Shown here: piece after piece, positions 36,439 to 45,579 of the stretch
Layout: the number at the start of each line of letters is the position of its first letter
Numbering within the stretch: the first letter of the stretch is position 1
Translations under genes and position numbers: made by a program
Assembly (NCBI RefSeq): GCF_041912895.1
Contig: NZ_JAYSGI010000002.1
Location: forward strand, 682,001-746,000
Length of the DNA: 64,000 nt
Reading direction: 5' to 3'
Origin: Pelagerythrobacter sp041912895
GTDB taxonomy: Bacteria; Pseudomonadota; Alphaproteobacteria; Sphingomonadales; Sphingomonadaceae
The notes under the pieces: generated by a model
Database searches by the model: none
Told to the model about the DNA's origin: nothing
The model's input: only the letters and a program-made list of their open reading frames with translations

Positions 36439-36914
36439 GGCTCTTTCTCCATGCTCAGGTATTTCCCCATGCACAGGCTGAATTCGTCCGACACGTAGTC
36501 GCCGAAAGGCGGACATTCGGCGAAACCGTGCTTCGCGTAAAGCCGCGCCGCTGGGGCGAACGGGGCGGGTCGCCCGGTTTCCAGCCCGATCCAGCGATAG
36601 CCGCGCCCGCGCGCCTCCGCGATCAGGTGGAGCAGGATCGCCTCGCCCGCACCCCTGCCGCGATAGGCCGGGGCCGCGCGCATCGATTTCAACTCGCCGC
36701 GCTCCGCGTCGAGTTCCTTCAACGCGCCGATCGCAGCAAGCGTGCTGCCCTCGCGGGCGGTGAAGAACGCCACGGCGGGATCGCGCAGCCGCTCGACGGG
36801 CAGCGCATGGACGGTGCCGGGCGGCGACCAGCCGTGCATCTCCTCGAGATGGAGCCGAAGCAGCGCGAGCACGTCGTCCTGCCCGGGAGACTCACGTGCG
36901 ATCGCGTAGCCCAT
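36435..36914 (-). CDS. GNAT-family N-acetyltransferase
   Basis: 159 residues. The acetyl-CoA pyrophosphate loop is in YRGRGAGEAILLHLIAEA (R-x-x-G-x-G type), preceded by the strand ELKSMRAAPA and followed by ARLYAKHGFAEC, the usual GNAT order. The substrate is not known. It begins four bases after the RDD gene and its stop overlaps the beta-lactamase start by four bases, so the two are coupled. Confidence 0.92.
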   Translation of the reverse strand: MGYAIARESPGQDDVLALLRLHLEEMHGWSPPGTVHALPVERLRDPAVAFFTAREGSTLAAIGALKELDAERGELKSMRAAPAYRGRGAGEAILLHLIAEARGRGYRWIGLETGRPAPFAPAARLYAKHGFAECPPFGDYVSDEFSLCMGKYLSMEKEP

Positions 36915-36918
36915 AGCG

Positions 36919-37830
36919 CTAGCTGAACTTGTCCGCCTTGCGCTTGCCGAAGCGCATTTCGCCCTCTAGCTTCGCGCGGAGCTGGGCGTAGAACGCTTCG
37001 AGGAAAGCGCGCTCGTCGCCAGCGCCGGGGTCCCAACCGATCTTGCGGCAGATCGCGGCGTGGACCGATTCGAGCGCTTCGGGCTGTCCGTCGCGCAGCA
37101 CGCGTTCCAGGGTCTGCAACTCGTATTCGCCGTAGATCGACAGCTCCGCATCGCCGAAGCGGTAGGCGGCGCCGGTCAGCGTGCTCGCGCCTTCGCGCGC
37201 GGCGCCTTCGGTCGAGAGTGTGTCGGCCAGCTTGACGCGCGGGGCTTCGACCACCCAGGTGCCCGCGATCAGGTCGCCCGCGCGCAGCGCGTCGCGGTTG
37301 AAAAACGGGAACAGCACGAAGACGAGGAACCATGCGGCGGCAGCAATCCCCGCAAGACCCGCCTCGCCGCTGGGGGCGACGAGGAAGAAGATCAGCGGCA
37401 GGAACAGCTCGATATCGCGCAGCAGGTTGCGCGCGACGACCGCTTCGGGCGTCAGCCGCCCGCCATCGCGCGCGGCGACGCGGATACCCGCCGCGCGCTT
37501 GCCGAAGGTCGCGCCCCGCGGGCCCATCTCCATGACCATGAAATAGCCGTTCCAGAGCAGGAACCAGAACAGCGTCCAGAACACCGCGATGAACTCGCTC
37601 GCGCCGCCGATATTCTGACTGCCGCTGTCGAACAGGCCGCCGCCGATCCAGATCAGCAGCAAGGTGACGCCGATCCCGATCACGAACATCAGCACGAGGT
37701 CGAGGATCAGTGCCCCCGCACGCGCGCCGCGGCTGGCGACGGTGAAGGACAGCGCGATGCCCTCAGGTGTAATTACCTCCCGGCGGCGCTTCGCGCGGTG
37801 GGCGAGGTGGGGGAGTATGTTGGCGCTCAT
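36919..37830 (-). CDS. RDD-family membrane protein
   Basis: 303 residues. Membrane helices carry the RDD pattern: RGARAGALILDLVLMFVIG, a second helix with the conserved Asn/Tyr region, then MEMGPRGATFGKRAAGIRV. The C-terminal hundred residues are soluble. In this gene neighbourhood RDD proteins occur next to SpoIIM-, DUF58- and MoxR-type genes. The ATG overlaps the SpoIIM-like gene stop in ATGA. Confidence 0.9.
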   Translation of the reverse strand: MSANILPHLAHRAKRRREVITPEGIALSFTVASRGARAGALILDLVLMFVIGIGVTLLLIWIGGGLFDSGSQNIGGASEFIAVFWTLFWFLLWNGYFMVMEMGPRGATFGKRAAGIRVAARDGGRLTPEAVVARNLLRDIELFLPLIFFLVAPSGEAGLAGIAAAAWFLVFVLFPFFNRDALRAGDLIAGTWVVEAPRVKLADTLSTEGAAREGASTLTGAAYRFGDAELSIYGEYELQTLERVLRDGQPEALESVHAAICRKIGWDPGAGDERAFLEAFYAQLRAKLEGEMRFGKRKADKFS

Positions 37831-38900
37831 GGGCTTTCAACCGCCTCGTCGCGGCTGCGCGCTCGCCCGAAGGCGAAGAAATAGGCGAGCCAGAACAGCA
37901 GCATCGTCACCCCGATCAGCGCGCGCCCTTCCATGCCGAGCAACTGGCGCGGGAATGCCTCGAGCAAGGCCGCGAAGACCAGCATCAGAACCACGCCGAC
38001 CATCACCTGTGCTCCGCGCCGCCCGCTCTCGGCGGCGGCGGCGAGGATCGAGCGGTTGCCCGGAAAGGCCATCGACCGGCCGATATGCATCCCCGCCGCG
38101 CCCGCCAGCAGGATCGCGAACAGCTCGGTCGTGCCGTGAACGCTGAGCCAGGCGGCGAATTCCAGCGTCAGCCCGGCGTCGTGATAGAGCCACAGCAGCG
38201 CGCCGAGCATCGCCATGTTGTGCAGCAGCAGCATCAGCGAGGGGATGCCGAAGGCGAAGCCCAGCGCGAAGGCGAGGATCGAGACCCCCGCGTTGTTGCT
38301 GAACAGGTACGCGGCGAAGGCGGACAGCCCCTGCGTATCCTTTTCGACCTGGAGGCTTTCGAGCAGCACCTCGCGGCTCGCGCCCGGCACGCGAGTGTCG
38401 GCGAACTGCACGGGAACGAGCGAATAGTACCACTCGCGGTCCTGCAGCACGAGCAGCCAGCCGACCACCGTGCCCGCGACCATCACCGCGAGCGCGACGC
38501 AAATGTCGAGCCAGATGCCGCGGATCGCGCGGCTCAGCCCGCCGCCGAGGAAGCGGCGCAGCCAGGCAACGAAGCCCTCGCGCGGGCCGTAGACCTGGAA
38601 CCACGCGCGCTGGACCAGCGAATCGAGATATTCGAGAGTGGACGCGTCGAGCGAGGTCTCGCGCGCGACCGCGAGGCTGGAGGCGGCGGTGCGGTAGAGC
38701 ACGGGCAGCGCCAGCACGTCTTCGTCCGAAAGTCCGCGCAACCGACCCTTTTCCATGCGACCGACGATGTCTTCCAGCCGCTGCCACTCGCGCTGGCGCT
38801 CGAGCCGGAAACGGTCGGATCGCAGCGCCGCAGCCTCGATTTCGGGCGGCGGGGCGGCCTCGGCCTTGCCGAACAGGTTCTTGAGGATCGGCGCCTTCAC
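37827..38900 (-). CDS. SpoIIM-family (stage II sporulation M-like) membrane protein
   Basis: 357 residues from the GTG at 38900, fixed by its four-base overlap with the DUF58 gene stop. The N-terminal third is soluble and helical. Then come about five membrane helices, with the family segment FSNNAGVSILAFALGFAFGI and HGTTELFAILLAGAAGMHIG. In non-sporulating bacteria this family travels with MoxR/DUF58/RDD genes and its role is unknown. Confidence 0.9.
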   Translation of the reverse strand: MKAPILKNLFGKAEAAPPPEIEAAALRSDRFRLERQREWQRLEDIVGRMEKGRLRGLSDEDVLALPVLYRTAASSLAVARETSLDASTLEYLDSLVQRAWFQVYGPREGFVAWLRRFLGGGLSRAIRGIWLDICVALAVMVAGTVVGWLLVLQDREWYYSLVPVQFADTRVPGASREVLLESLQVEKDTQGLSAFAAYLFSNNAGVSILAFALGFAFGIPSLMLLLHNMAMLGALLWLYHDAGLTLEFAAWLSVHGTTELFAILLAGAAGMHIGRSMAFPGNRSILAAAAESGRRGAQVMVGVVLMLVFAALLEAFPRQLLGMEGRALIGVTMLLFWLAYFFAFGRARSRDEAVESP

Positions 38901-40231
38901 CCGATCGCCTCCGAACGCTTGATCTCGAGATAGCGGTCGATCAGGCGATAGCCGATCCGGTCCCACGGCGCCTCGATGATGTCGACCCCCATCTGCCGCA
39001 GCCGTTGGAGCACCAGCGCGCGCTGGCGCAGCAGGGTGTCGGCGGTGACGGCGGTGGCGAGCGCGTCGAGCGTGCCGGGTTCGGCGGCGGACAGCTCGGC
39101 GAGATCCTCGTCCTCCATCGTCACGAACAGCACCAGGTGTCGTTCGACCAACCGCCCGACGCCTTCGATCATCAGTTCGGCCCCGGTGGGATCGGTGAAA
39201 TCGGAGAACAGCACCACCAGCGAGCGCCGCTGGAGCCGGGCGGCGAGCGTCGCCAGCGCGAGCGTGAAATTGGGCTCCTCGGCATTATAGTCGAGCCCGG
39301 CGGCGGCGCGCTGGAGACGGTGGAAATTGCGCGAATCACTTACAAAAGGCGTCGACAGCTCGGGCCGCCGGGCGAAGCCGAACAGCGACACCCGGTCGCC
39401 GCCCTTCAGCGCGACGTAGCTGGCGGTCAGCGCCGCGGTCACCGCGCGGTCGATCCGCGGGAGGCCGCCCACCGGCTCGCACATCGCCTGCCCGCAATCG
39501 AACGCGAACACGATCTGGTTGTTGCGCTCGCTCTCGTTCTCGCGCGCGTAGAGCCGGGTGTGGCGTGCGCTCGCCTTCCAGTCGATCCGGCGGCGGTCCA
39601 TGCCCGGTTCGTATTCGCTCAGCGCCTCGAACTGGGTGCCTTCGCCGCGAATGCGCCGCGCGATGAGGCCGAACTGCGCGTCGCGCAGGAAGGTCTGCAA
39701 TTCGGGGCTGCGGACGGGCGCGAGATCGGGCCAGACGCGGACCATGCGATCGAGCGCATGGCTGGCCTGCCGCGCGCCGAGGCCGAGCGGGCCGGCCCAG
39801 CGCAGCCACACACGCGTCACCGCGGCGGTGCCCCGGCGCGACGGGGTGAGCGTGGTCTTGCCCTCCCACGCGCCGGTCGCGGGGTCGCACAAGGCGACGA
39901 AACGCACGGCGCCCGCTTCGCCCAGCCGGGGATCGGTCGCCAGCGCTACTTCCAGCGGCGATCTCGCCGAGCGCCCGGCAAACTCGGCCATGGCCAGCAC
40001 CTCGAACGATTCGCCCACTTCGGCGTCGGTGGGAACGAGGATGCGCCACTCGGCCATCCGCCCGGCGAGCATCCCGTCGAGCAGCGCGACTGCCAGCAGC
40101 GCCACGCCGGCGGCTGGCGCGATCACCCACGCCCCCGGCGCCGCGGCGGCGATCACGATCGCGATCGGCGCGGCGAGCGCCGCCAGCCACGCGGTCCGCG
40201 CGGTGGGGACGATGGGAAAGCTCAGTTTCAT
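38897..40231 (-). CDS. DUF58 domain protein
   Basis: 444 residues. Two N-terminal membrane helices (about 12-50) precede a beta-rich region and the DUF58 core, with YEPGMDRRRIDWKASARHTR as the hallmark, followed by a von Willebrand A-like fold (NNQIVFAFDCGQAM, with a partial metal site). DUF58 proteins partner with MoxR AAA+ ATPases, probably in assembly or activation of envelope complexes. It starts ten bases after the MoxR gene. Confidence 0.94.
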   Translation of the reverse strand: MKLSFPIVPTARTAWLAALAAPIAIVIAAAAPGAWVIAPAAGVALLAVALLDGMLAGRMAEWRILVPTDAEVGESFEVLAMAEFAGRSARSPLEVALATDPRLGEAGAVRFVALCDPATGAWEGKTTLTPSRRGTAAVTRVWLRWAGPLGLGARQASHALDRMVRVWPDLAPVRSPELQTFLRDAQFGLIARRIRGEGTQFEALSEYEPGMDRRRIDWKASARHTRLYARENESERNNQIVFAFDCGQAMCEPVGGLPRIDRAVTAALTASYVALKGGDRVSLFGFARRPELSTPFVSDSRNFHRLQRAAAGLDYNAEEPNFTLALATLAARLQRRSLVVLFSDFTDPTGAELMIEGVGRLVERHLVLFVTMEDEDLAELSAAEPGTLDALATAVTADTLLRQRALVLQRLRQMGVDIIEAPWDRIGYRLIDRYLEIKRSEAIG

Positions 40232-40241
40232 GCAGGTGGGC

Positions 40242-41204
40242 TCAACGCGGCGCCTCGGTGCTTTCGATCAGCTCGGCGACGAGCGCCTCGATCTCGCGGC
40301 CCTCGATCTCGGCCGCCGGGCTGAGGATCAGGCGGTGGCGCAGCACCGAGGTGGCGAGCGCCTTCACGTCGTCGGGCACCACGTAATCACGCCCGTCGAG
40401 CGCGGCGCGGGCCCGCGCGGCATTGGCCAGCAGCACCGCGGCCCGCGGCGAAGCGCCGCTGGAAAGGTCGGCGCTTTCGCGCGTGGCGCGCACCAGCCGC
40501 ACGACGTAGTCGACGATCTCCTTCGCCACCGTCACGCCCGTCAGCGCCGCGCTCGCCTGCCCGAGCTGCGCCGCATCGGTGACGGCCGCGATGCCGAATT
40601 CCACCGGGCGCGCGGGGCCCTGACGCTCGCCGAAGCGGGTGACGATCGCGGCTTCCTCCGCCTCGCTCGGATAGCCGACCAGCAGCTTGAACAGGAATCG
40701 GTCCAGCTGCGCTTCGGGCAGCGGATAGACGCCCTGGTTCTCGATCGGGTTCTGCGTGGCGACAACCATGAACCGATCGGGCAGGGCGTGGGTTTCGCCG
40801 TCCAGCGTCACGCGGCGTTCTTGCATCGCCTCCAGCAGCGCGGCCTGCGTCTTGGGCGGGGTGCGGTTGATCTCGTCCGCCAGCAGCAGGTCACGGAAGA
40901 TCGGCCCGCGCGTCAGCGTGAACTGGCTGGTCTGGAAGTTGAACAGGTTGGAGCCGAGGATGTCGCCGGGCAGCAGGTCGGGCGTGAACTGGATGCGCCC
41001 GTAATCGAGCCCCAGCGCGGCGGCGAAGCATTGCGCGAGGAAGGTCTTGGCCGTGCCGGGCGGGCCTTCGAGCAGCACGTGCCCCTCGCTCACCAGCGCC
41101 ACCAGCAGGTGGTCGATCGTCTCGTCCTGGCCGACGATCGCCTTGGCGACCTCGCCGCGAATCGCCTGCGCCATTGCGCGCACGTCGTCGAGCGTCATCG
41201 TCAT
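40242..41204 (-). CDS. MoxR-family AAA+ ATPase
   Basis: 320 residues. Walker A is LLEGPPGTAKTFLAQ near residue 45 and Walker B LLLADEINRTPPKTQAALLE near residue 105. Sensor 1 is VVATQNPIENQGVYPLPEAQ and the C-terminal lid starts near residue 240 with SGASPRAAVLLANAARARAA. MoxR ATPases act as chaperone-like maturation factors with VWA or DUF58 partners. The ATG overlaps the DUF4350 gene stop by four bases. Confidence 0.95.
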   Translation of the reverse strand: MTMTLDDVRAMAQAIRGEVAKAIVGQDETIDHLLVALVSEGHVLLEGPPGTAKTFLAQCFAAALGLDYGRIQFTPDLLPGDILGSNLFNFQTSQFTLTRGPIFRDLLLADEINRTPPKTQAALLEAMQERRVTLDGETHALPDRFMVVATQNPIENQGVYPLPEAQLDRFLFKLLVGYPSEAEEAAIVTRFGERQGPARPVEFGIAAVTDAAQLGQASAALTGVTVAKEIVDYVVRLVRATRESADLSSGASPRAAVLLANAARARAALDGRDYVVPDDVKALATSVLRHRLILSPAAEIEGREIEALVAELIESTEAPR

Positions 41205-42487
41205 CGGGTCAGCTTCCTTTCGAGGGTCTTGAGCGCGCGGGCGGCACGCAGGATGTCGTGGGGCCGGTGCGCGCCGCGCAGCGCGGCGGCGCTTTCGCCG
41301 AAACCGGGCGAATCGGGTGCGCGCCGGGCGATCGCGCGGTCGAGCGCCGCGTCGTCGTCGGCGGTGCGCAGCCGCAGCGCCGCGACGATGCGCTGACGCG
41401 TGGTCTCGATATAGGGCCCGGTCAGCAGGTGGAGCCGGCGTGTACGCAGGATGAAAGCGGCCCCGTTCGCCACCAGCCGCCCCTTGCCGAACGCGATCGC
41501 GCGCGCTTCCGCCACGGGCGGGCCGAAGCGGCGGAAGGCGCGCCAGGCGACGACGATCAGCGCGAGCACGAGGCACAGCGTCGCGGCGAGGAACGGCGGC
41601 GCGAAGGCGAGCGTCAGCAGGTTCTGCGTGCGCCCGAGGCCGTTCAGCGTGAGGTCGAACACGACCGGCAGATCCTCGCCCTCCATCGCCACGTCGATCA
41701 GATCGTGCGCCAGCGCGGCGCGCGCGCGGTCGGCCATGCCGTAGTTGTCGAACAGGTCGGGCTCGGCCACGACCATGACGTTCCAGCGGCCGGTATCGCG
41801 CCCTTCCTCGTCGAGCGGCGGCAGGCCGGCGGCCTCGTCGAGTACCGGGTAGTAACCGTCGTCCTCGTAATAGCCGGCGAGAATCGCGCCGTCGCTCGTC
41901 GTGACGAGCGGGACCATTCCGACATCGCCGATCGTCTGCACCTGCTCGCGGTCGGGCAGCGATCCGCGCCGGGCACCCCATTGCCAGTCCGCGCCGTCTG
42001 CCGGGTCGAGCTCTACGATTTTCGCCTCGCCCTGATACTCCGCCCCCAGCGTCGGGAACCACGGCACCGGGCTCACGCCGCCCAGCATCACCCAGCCGTC
42101 TTCCTTCTCGACCGGAACCGAGTCGGGAATCTCGATCGCATACCACTTGGGCAGGACCAGTATCGTCGGACCGGCATAGCGCCGCCGGTCGATCAGTTCG
42201 GTCAGCTCCTCGCCATCGGCGAATGTCGGCGGGGTCAGGATGAGCAGCGCGTTGTCGTCGAACGCGGCCTGGTTGCGCGAGATCGTGACCTCGTGACCTT
42301 CGGCTTCGAGGATATCGACCAGCGCGGCATAGCCGGTCAACCCCTTCGCCGCGGCGTGGCTGCCGCCGTCGTTCGGCCCGCGCGAGGTCTCGCCCGCGCC
42401 GATCAGGTACAGCGTCGCGGCGAAGGCGAGCGCGCCGAACAGCAGCAGGCCGAACACGACCTTGGGGTTGAACGCAGGCGAATTCAC
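41201..42487 (-). CDS. DUF4350 domain membrane protein
   Basis: 428 residues from the GTG at 42487, which overlaps the DUF4129 gene stop (GTGA). A membrane helix (about 8-30) is followed by a DUF4350-like domain with ALVDILEAEGHEVTISRNQA and LLILTPPTFADGEELTELID, a Rossmann-like fold of unknown role. A second helix near residue 285 and a cytoplasmic helical tail follow. It fits the standard DUF4129-DUF4350-MoxR-DUF58 order. Confidence 0.88.
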   Translation of the reverse strand: MNSPAFNPKVVFGLLLFGALAFAATLYLIGAGETSRGPNDGGSHAAAKGLTGYAALVDILEAEGHEVTISRNQAAFDDNALLILTPPTFADGEELTELIDRRRYAGPTILVLPKWYAIEIPDSVPVEKEDGWVMLGGVSPVPWFPTLGAEYQGEAKIVELDPADGADWQWGARRGSLPDREQVQTIGDVGMVPLVTTSDGAILAGYYEDDGYYPVLDEAAGLPPLDEEGRDTGRWNVMVVAEPDLFDNYGMADRARAALAHDLIDVAMEGEDLPVVFDLTLNGLGRTQNLLTLAFAPPFLAATLCLVLALIVVAWRAFRRFGPPVAEARAIAFGKGRLVANGAAFILRTRRLHLLTGPYIETTRQRIVAALRLRTADDDAALDRAIARRAPDSPGFGESAAALRGAHRPHDILRAARALKTLERKLTR

Positions 42488-43170
42488 GCCGCGCGCCCCG
42501 GCAGGCGCTGGAGCGCGAATTCGGCATAGGCCTCGCGCGCGGCGCGCCAGTCGTCCTCGCCCAGGGCGCGCAGCGCGAACAGGCTGCGTTCGACCCGCTC
42601 GGCGATCGCGGCGAAGGCGCTGCGCGCGGCCTCGGGCAGCGCGGGCAGCAGCGCAAGCTCGCGCGCGGTGCTCGAGGGTTCGACCCAGTCGGGCCGGGCG
42701 GCGGCGATCTGGCCGACGCTGCGGCGCAGCAGCAGGTGCGTCGCCTCGTCGTAGCGGCCCTCGGCGGCCAGGCGGTCGGCATCCTCGAGCAGCGCGAGCG
42801 CGTCGGCGCGGTCGGGCGCCCACGCCTCGTCCTCGAGCGACGTCTCGCGCCTCTCCCGCATCAGCACCGGGGCGAGCAGCCGCCACAGCAGCCAGGCGAG
42901 CAGAGCGACCGCAAGAGCGAGCAACACCCATTTGAACACCGGCCACGACATGCCGAGCGCGCGCCCGATCGGCGCCAGGAATTCGCCGATGGCCTGGAAC
43001 AGGCTGACGAGCCAGCCGGGCGGCGGCAGCTGCTCGGGCATCTGCACGGGCGCGAACTGGATGGTGTCGTCGGCGCGCACCGCTTCCCAGCCGCTGCCCA
43101 CCTGCGGCACATCACGGTCGGTGATTTCGGCTGCGCCCCTTGTCACGTGCAGGGTGGTGGCAGGTCGCAC
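42484..43170 (-). CDS. DUF4129 domain protein
   Basis: 228 residues from the GTG at 43170; TTG at 43182 or GTG at 43146 are also possible. One membrane helix (about 81-101) precedes a C-terminal helical domain with LLEDADRLAAEGRYDEATHL followed by LLLRRSV, the DUF4129 signature (a transglutaminase-associated region in larger relatives). It is the first gene of the leftward run ending in the beta-lactamase. About 25 bases separate it from the pheA stop, so pheA transcription may read into it. Confidence 0.82.
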   Translation of the reverse strand: MRPATTLHVTRGAAEITDRDVPQVGSGWEAVRADDTIQFAPVQMPEQLPPPGWLVSLFQAIGEFLAPIGRALGMSWPVFKWVLLALAVALLAWLLWRLLAPVLMRERRETSLEDEAWAPDRADALALLEDADRLAAEGRYDEATHLLLRRSVGQIAAARPDWVEPSSTARELALLPALPEAARSAFAAIAERVERSLFALRALGEDDWRAAREAYAEFALQRLPGRAA

Positions 43171-43194
43171 GGGCGCGTGCAAGCCCGCCCGCCG

Positions 43195-44103
43195 TCAGCC
43201 GCGGCGGCGGGCCTGGCGATAGCTGCCGAGCAGGCGCAGTTCCTTGCAGTGGAAGGCCAGCTCCTCGAACGCGGTGTCGACCCGCGGATCGCCCGGCGCG
43301 CCCACGATGTCGGCGTAGAACATCGTCGCGGCGAAGCTCGCACCCTGCTGATAGCTTTCGAGCTTGGTCATGTTGACCCCGTTGGTCGCGAAGCAACCGA
43401 GCGCCTTGTAGAGCGCGGCAGGGACGTTCTTCACCTCGAACACGAAGGTCGTCATCGCCGCGTCGCCCGCGAGGCTCGCGGGATCGAGCGGATCGCGTGC
43501 GAGCACGACGAAACGCGTGGTGTTGTCGGCCGCGTCCTCGACCCGATCCTCGACCACCTGCAATCCGTAGAGCTCGCCTGCCAGCTTGGGTGCGACCGCG
43601 GCGAGCTTGGGATCACGCCTTTCGGCAACGAACGCCGCGGCGCCCGCGGTGTCGGCATGGCTCAACGGCACGATGCCGCGCTCGCGCAGGAACAGCCGCG
43701 ACTGGCCGAGCGCCTGCGGGTGGCTGTAGGCCGCTTCGAACGGGCCGAAGCTGCCGTCGGGGTGGGGCATCGCCATCAGCGCATGGGTGATCGGCATGAA
43801 ATGCTCGCCCACGATGGCGAGGCCGCTTTCGGGCAGCAGGAAATGAATATCGGCGACGCGGCCGTGCTGACTGTTCTCGATCGGGATGATCGCGCATTCG
43901 GCGCGCCCGTCTCTCACCGCTTCGAGCGCATCCTCGAACCCGAAGCACGGCAGCGGCAGGTAATCGGGTGTGGCCTCGCCCGCGGCGCGGTGCGAATTGG
44001 CGCCGGGTGCGCCCTGGAAGGCGACCGCGCGCGCGGGATCCTGCGCGGCGGCGGCGCGCATCCGCTCGACCATGGCGAGCGCGGGAGCGGGAAAGCTGTG
44101 CAT
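43195..44103 (-). CDS. pheA: Prephenate dehydratase
   Basis: 302-residue enzyme converting prephenate to phenylpyruvate. The ATG at 44103 fits the family start. Catalytic domain marks are AVAFQGAPGANSHRAA, PIENSQHGRVADIHFL and the NTTRFVVL threonine motif. The C-terminal ACT domain (from about residue 218) has the ESYQQGASFAATMFYADI phenylalanine-binding region in place of the usual ESRP, indicating feedback control by Phe. There is no chorismate mutase domain. Divergent from the cytochrome c gene. Confidence 0.95.
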   Translation of the reverse strand: MHSFPAPALAMVERMRAAAAQDPARAVAFQGAPGANSHRAAGEATPDYLPLPCFGFEDALEAVRDGRAECAIIPIENSQHGRVADIHFLLPESGLAIVGEHFMPITHALMAMPHPDGSFGPFEAAYSHPQALGQSRLFLRERGIVPLSHADTAGAAAFVAERRDPKLAAVAPKLAGELYGLQVVEDRVEDAADNTTRFVVLARDPLDPASLAGDAAMTTFVFEVKNVPAALYKALGCFATNGVNMTKLESYQQGASFAATMFYADIVGAPGDPRVDTAFEELAFHCKELRLLGSYRQARRRG

Positions 44104-44225
44104 CGGGGCGAGCGCGTAGACCGGGGCCCGGCCGCTCGCAAGACATATGGCTTGCGCTCGCGGGGGGTGCCGACTAGAGCGGCGCCCGAAAACAGCCACA
44201 ACCGGATTTCTCGGATTTTCAGCGC

Positions 44226-44891
44226 ATGGACGATCGTTTCAACACCGCCGCCGGATGGGTTCTCTTCGCTGGCATCGTCGGTCTCGGCCTGTCGGCGGTG
44301 AGCTCGCGCTATTTCGCGACCCACGCGCCCGAAGAGGGCGGTTATCCGATCGAAGGCGCGGTCGAGGAAGGCGGCGCCGAGGAAGTGCTCGACTACGGCG
44401 CGCTGCTCGCCGCGGCCGATGCCGCCGCGGGCGAAGCCGCCGCGGTCGCCCGTTGCGGCACCTGCCACACCTTCAACCAGGGCGGCGCCAACGGCCAGGG
44501 GCCGAACCTTTACGGCATGATGGGCAAGCCGATCGGCGAAGGCATCCCCGGCTTCACCTTCAGCGACGCGCTGGCGAGCCACGGTGGTTCGTGGAGCTAC
44601 GAGAACATGTTCGCCTGGCTCGAAAGCCCGCGCGGGTTCGCGCCGGGCACGAAGATGAGCTTCGCCGGCCTGTCGAGCCCCGAAGACCGCGCCAATATCA
44701 TCCGCTTCATGTACGAGAACGGCGGCGGCCCGCCGCTGCCCGAGCCCCTGCCCGAAGAAGCGAGCGAGGGCGAGGAGGCCGCGACCGACGCCGCAGCCGA
44801 TGCCGAAGTGGAGAACACCGGCGAGGCCGGCACGCCCGAGGCCGATGCTCCGGCGGCGGGCGCCGACCAGACCAACCCGGTCGGCGAGTAA
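44226..44891 (+). CDS. Membrane-anchored class I cytochrome c
   Basis: 221 residues. An uncleaved N-terminal membrane helix (about 9-27) and an acidic linker precede the heme domain, with ARCGTCHTFNQGG giving the CxxCH site and PGTKMSFAGL the distal Met ligand. A long acidic Ala/Glu/Pro tail (about 170-221) follows. This plan matches CycM/c552-type carriers that link the bc1 complex to cytochrome oxidase in alphaproteobacteria. Divergent from pheA. Confidence 0.93.
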   Translation: MDDRFNTAAGWVLFAGIVGLGLSAVSSRYFATHAPEEGGYPIEGAVEEGGAEEVLDYGALLAAADAAAGEAAAVARCGTCHTFNQGGANGQGPNLYGMMGKPIGEGIPGFTFSDALASHGGSWSYENMFAWLESPRGFAPGTKMSFAGLSSPEDRANIIRFMYENGGGPPLPEPLPEEASEGEEAATDAAADAEVENTGEAGTPEADAPAAGADQTNPVGE

Positions 44892-44913
44892 GGCTCGCTT
44901 TCGGTTCAGGGCA

Positions 44914-45579
44914 CTAGGCGCGTCCCTTGAACCCCTGCGCGACGACGTACCATTCCGACGAGCCCTTGCGGCTCGCGGGCGGCTTGGCGTGCTTCACGGT
45001 GCGGAAGTGCTTCTTGAGCAGCGTCAGCAGCTCGGTGTCGGTGCCGCCCGCCAGCACCTTGGCGAGATAGGTTCCGCCTTCGGCCAGCGTCTCCACGGCG
45101 AACCAGGCGCCCGCTTCGACCAACCCCATCGTGCGCAAGTGGTCGGTCTGCTTGTGGCCGACGGTGTTGGCCGCCATGTCGGACATCACCAGATCGGGTG
45201 GGCCGTCGAGCGCGGCTTCGAGCGTGGCGGGCGCGGCGTCGTCCATGAAATCCATCTGCAGGATGATGACGCCCTCGATCGGCTCGACCTCGAGCAAGTC
45301 GATCCCCACGATCGCGGCTTTCGGCACCTGCTTGCGCACGACCTGGCTCCACCCGCCCGGCGCGATGCCGAGATCGACCACCCGGCGCACGCCCTTCAGC
45401 AGGCCGAACTTCTCGTCGAGCTCGATCAGCTTGTAGGCCGCGCGGCTGCGATAGCCCTCGGCCTTCGCCTGCTTCACATACGGATCGTTGAGCTGGCGTT
45501 CGAGCCAGCGGGTCGAGGACGCGGTGCGCCCGCGCGCGTTCTTCACCCGCTTGTCGGGGTTGCGGCCGGCGCGGGGCAT
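44914..45579 (-). CDS. rlmE: 23S rRNA (uridine-2'-O)-methyltransferase RlmE (FtsJ)
   Basis: 221 residues from the ATG at 45579. SAM-binding motif VVDLGIAPGGWSQVV is near residue 72. The catalytic K-D-K-E set is visible: SRAAYKLIELDE, LVMSDMAANTVGHKQ, GGTYLAKVLAGG and the C-terminal Glu in SSEWYVVAQGF. It methylates U2552-type positions in the A-loop of the large subunit. The start overlaps the ppx stop by one base (TGATG). Confidence 0.95.
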   Translation of the reverse strand: MPRAGRNPDKRVKNARGRTASSTRWLERQLNDPYVKQAKAEGYRSRAAYKLIELDEKFGLLKGVRRVVDLGIAPGGWSQVVRKQVPKAAIVGIDLLEVEPIEGVIILQMDFMDDAAPATLEAALDGPPDLVMSDMAANTVGHKQTDHLRTMGLVEAGAWFAVETLAEGGTYLAKVLAGGTDTELLTLLKKHFRTVKHAKPPASRKGSSEWYVVAQGFKGRA

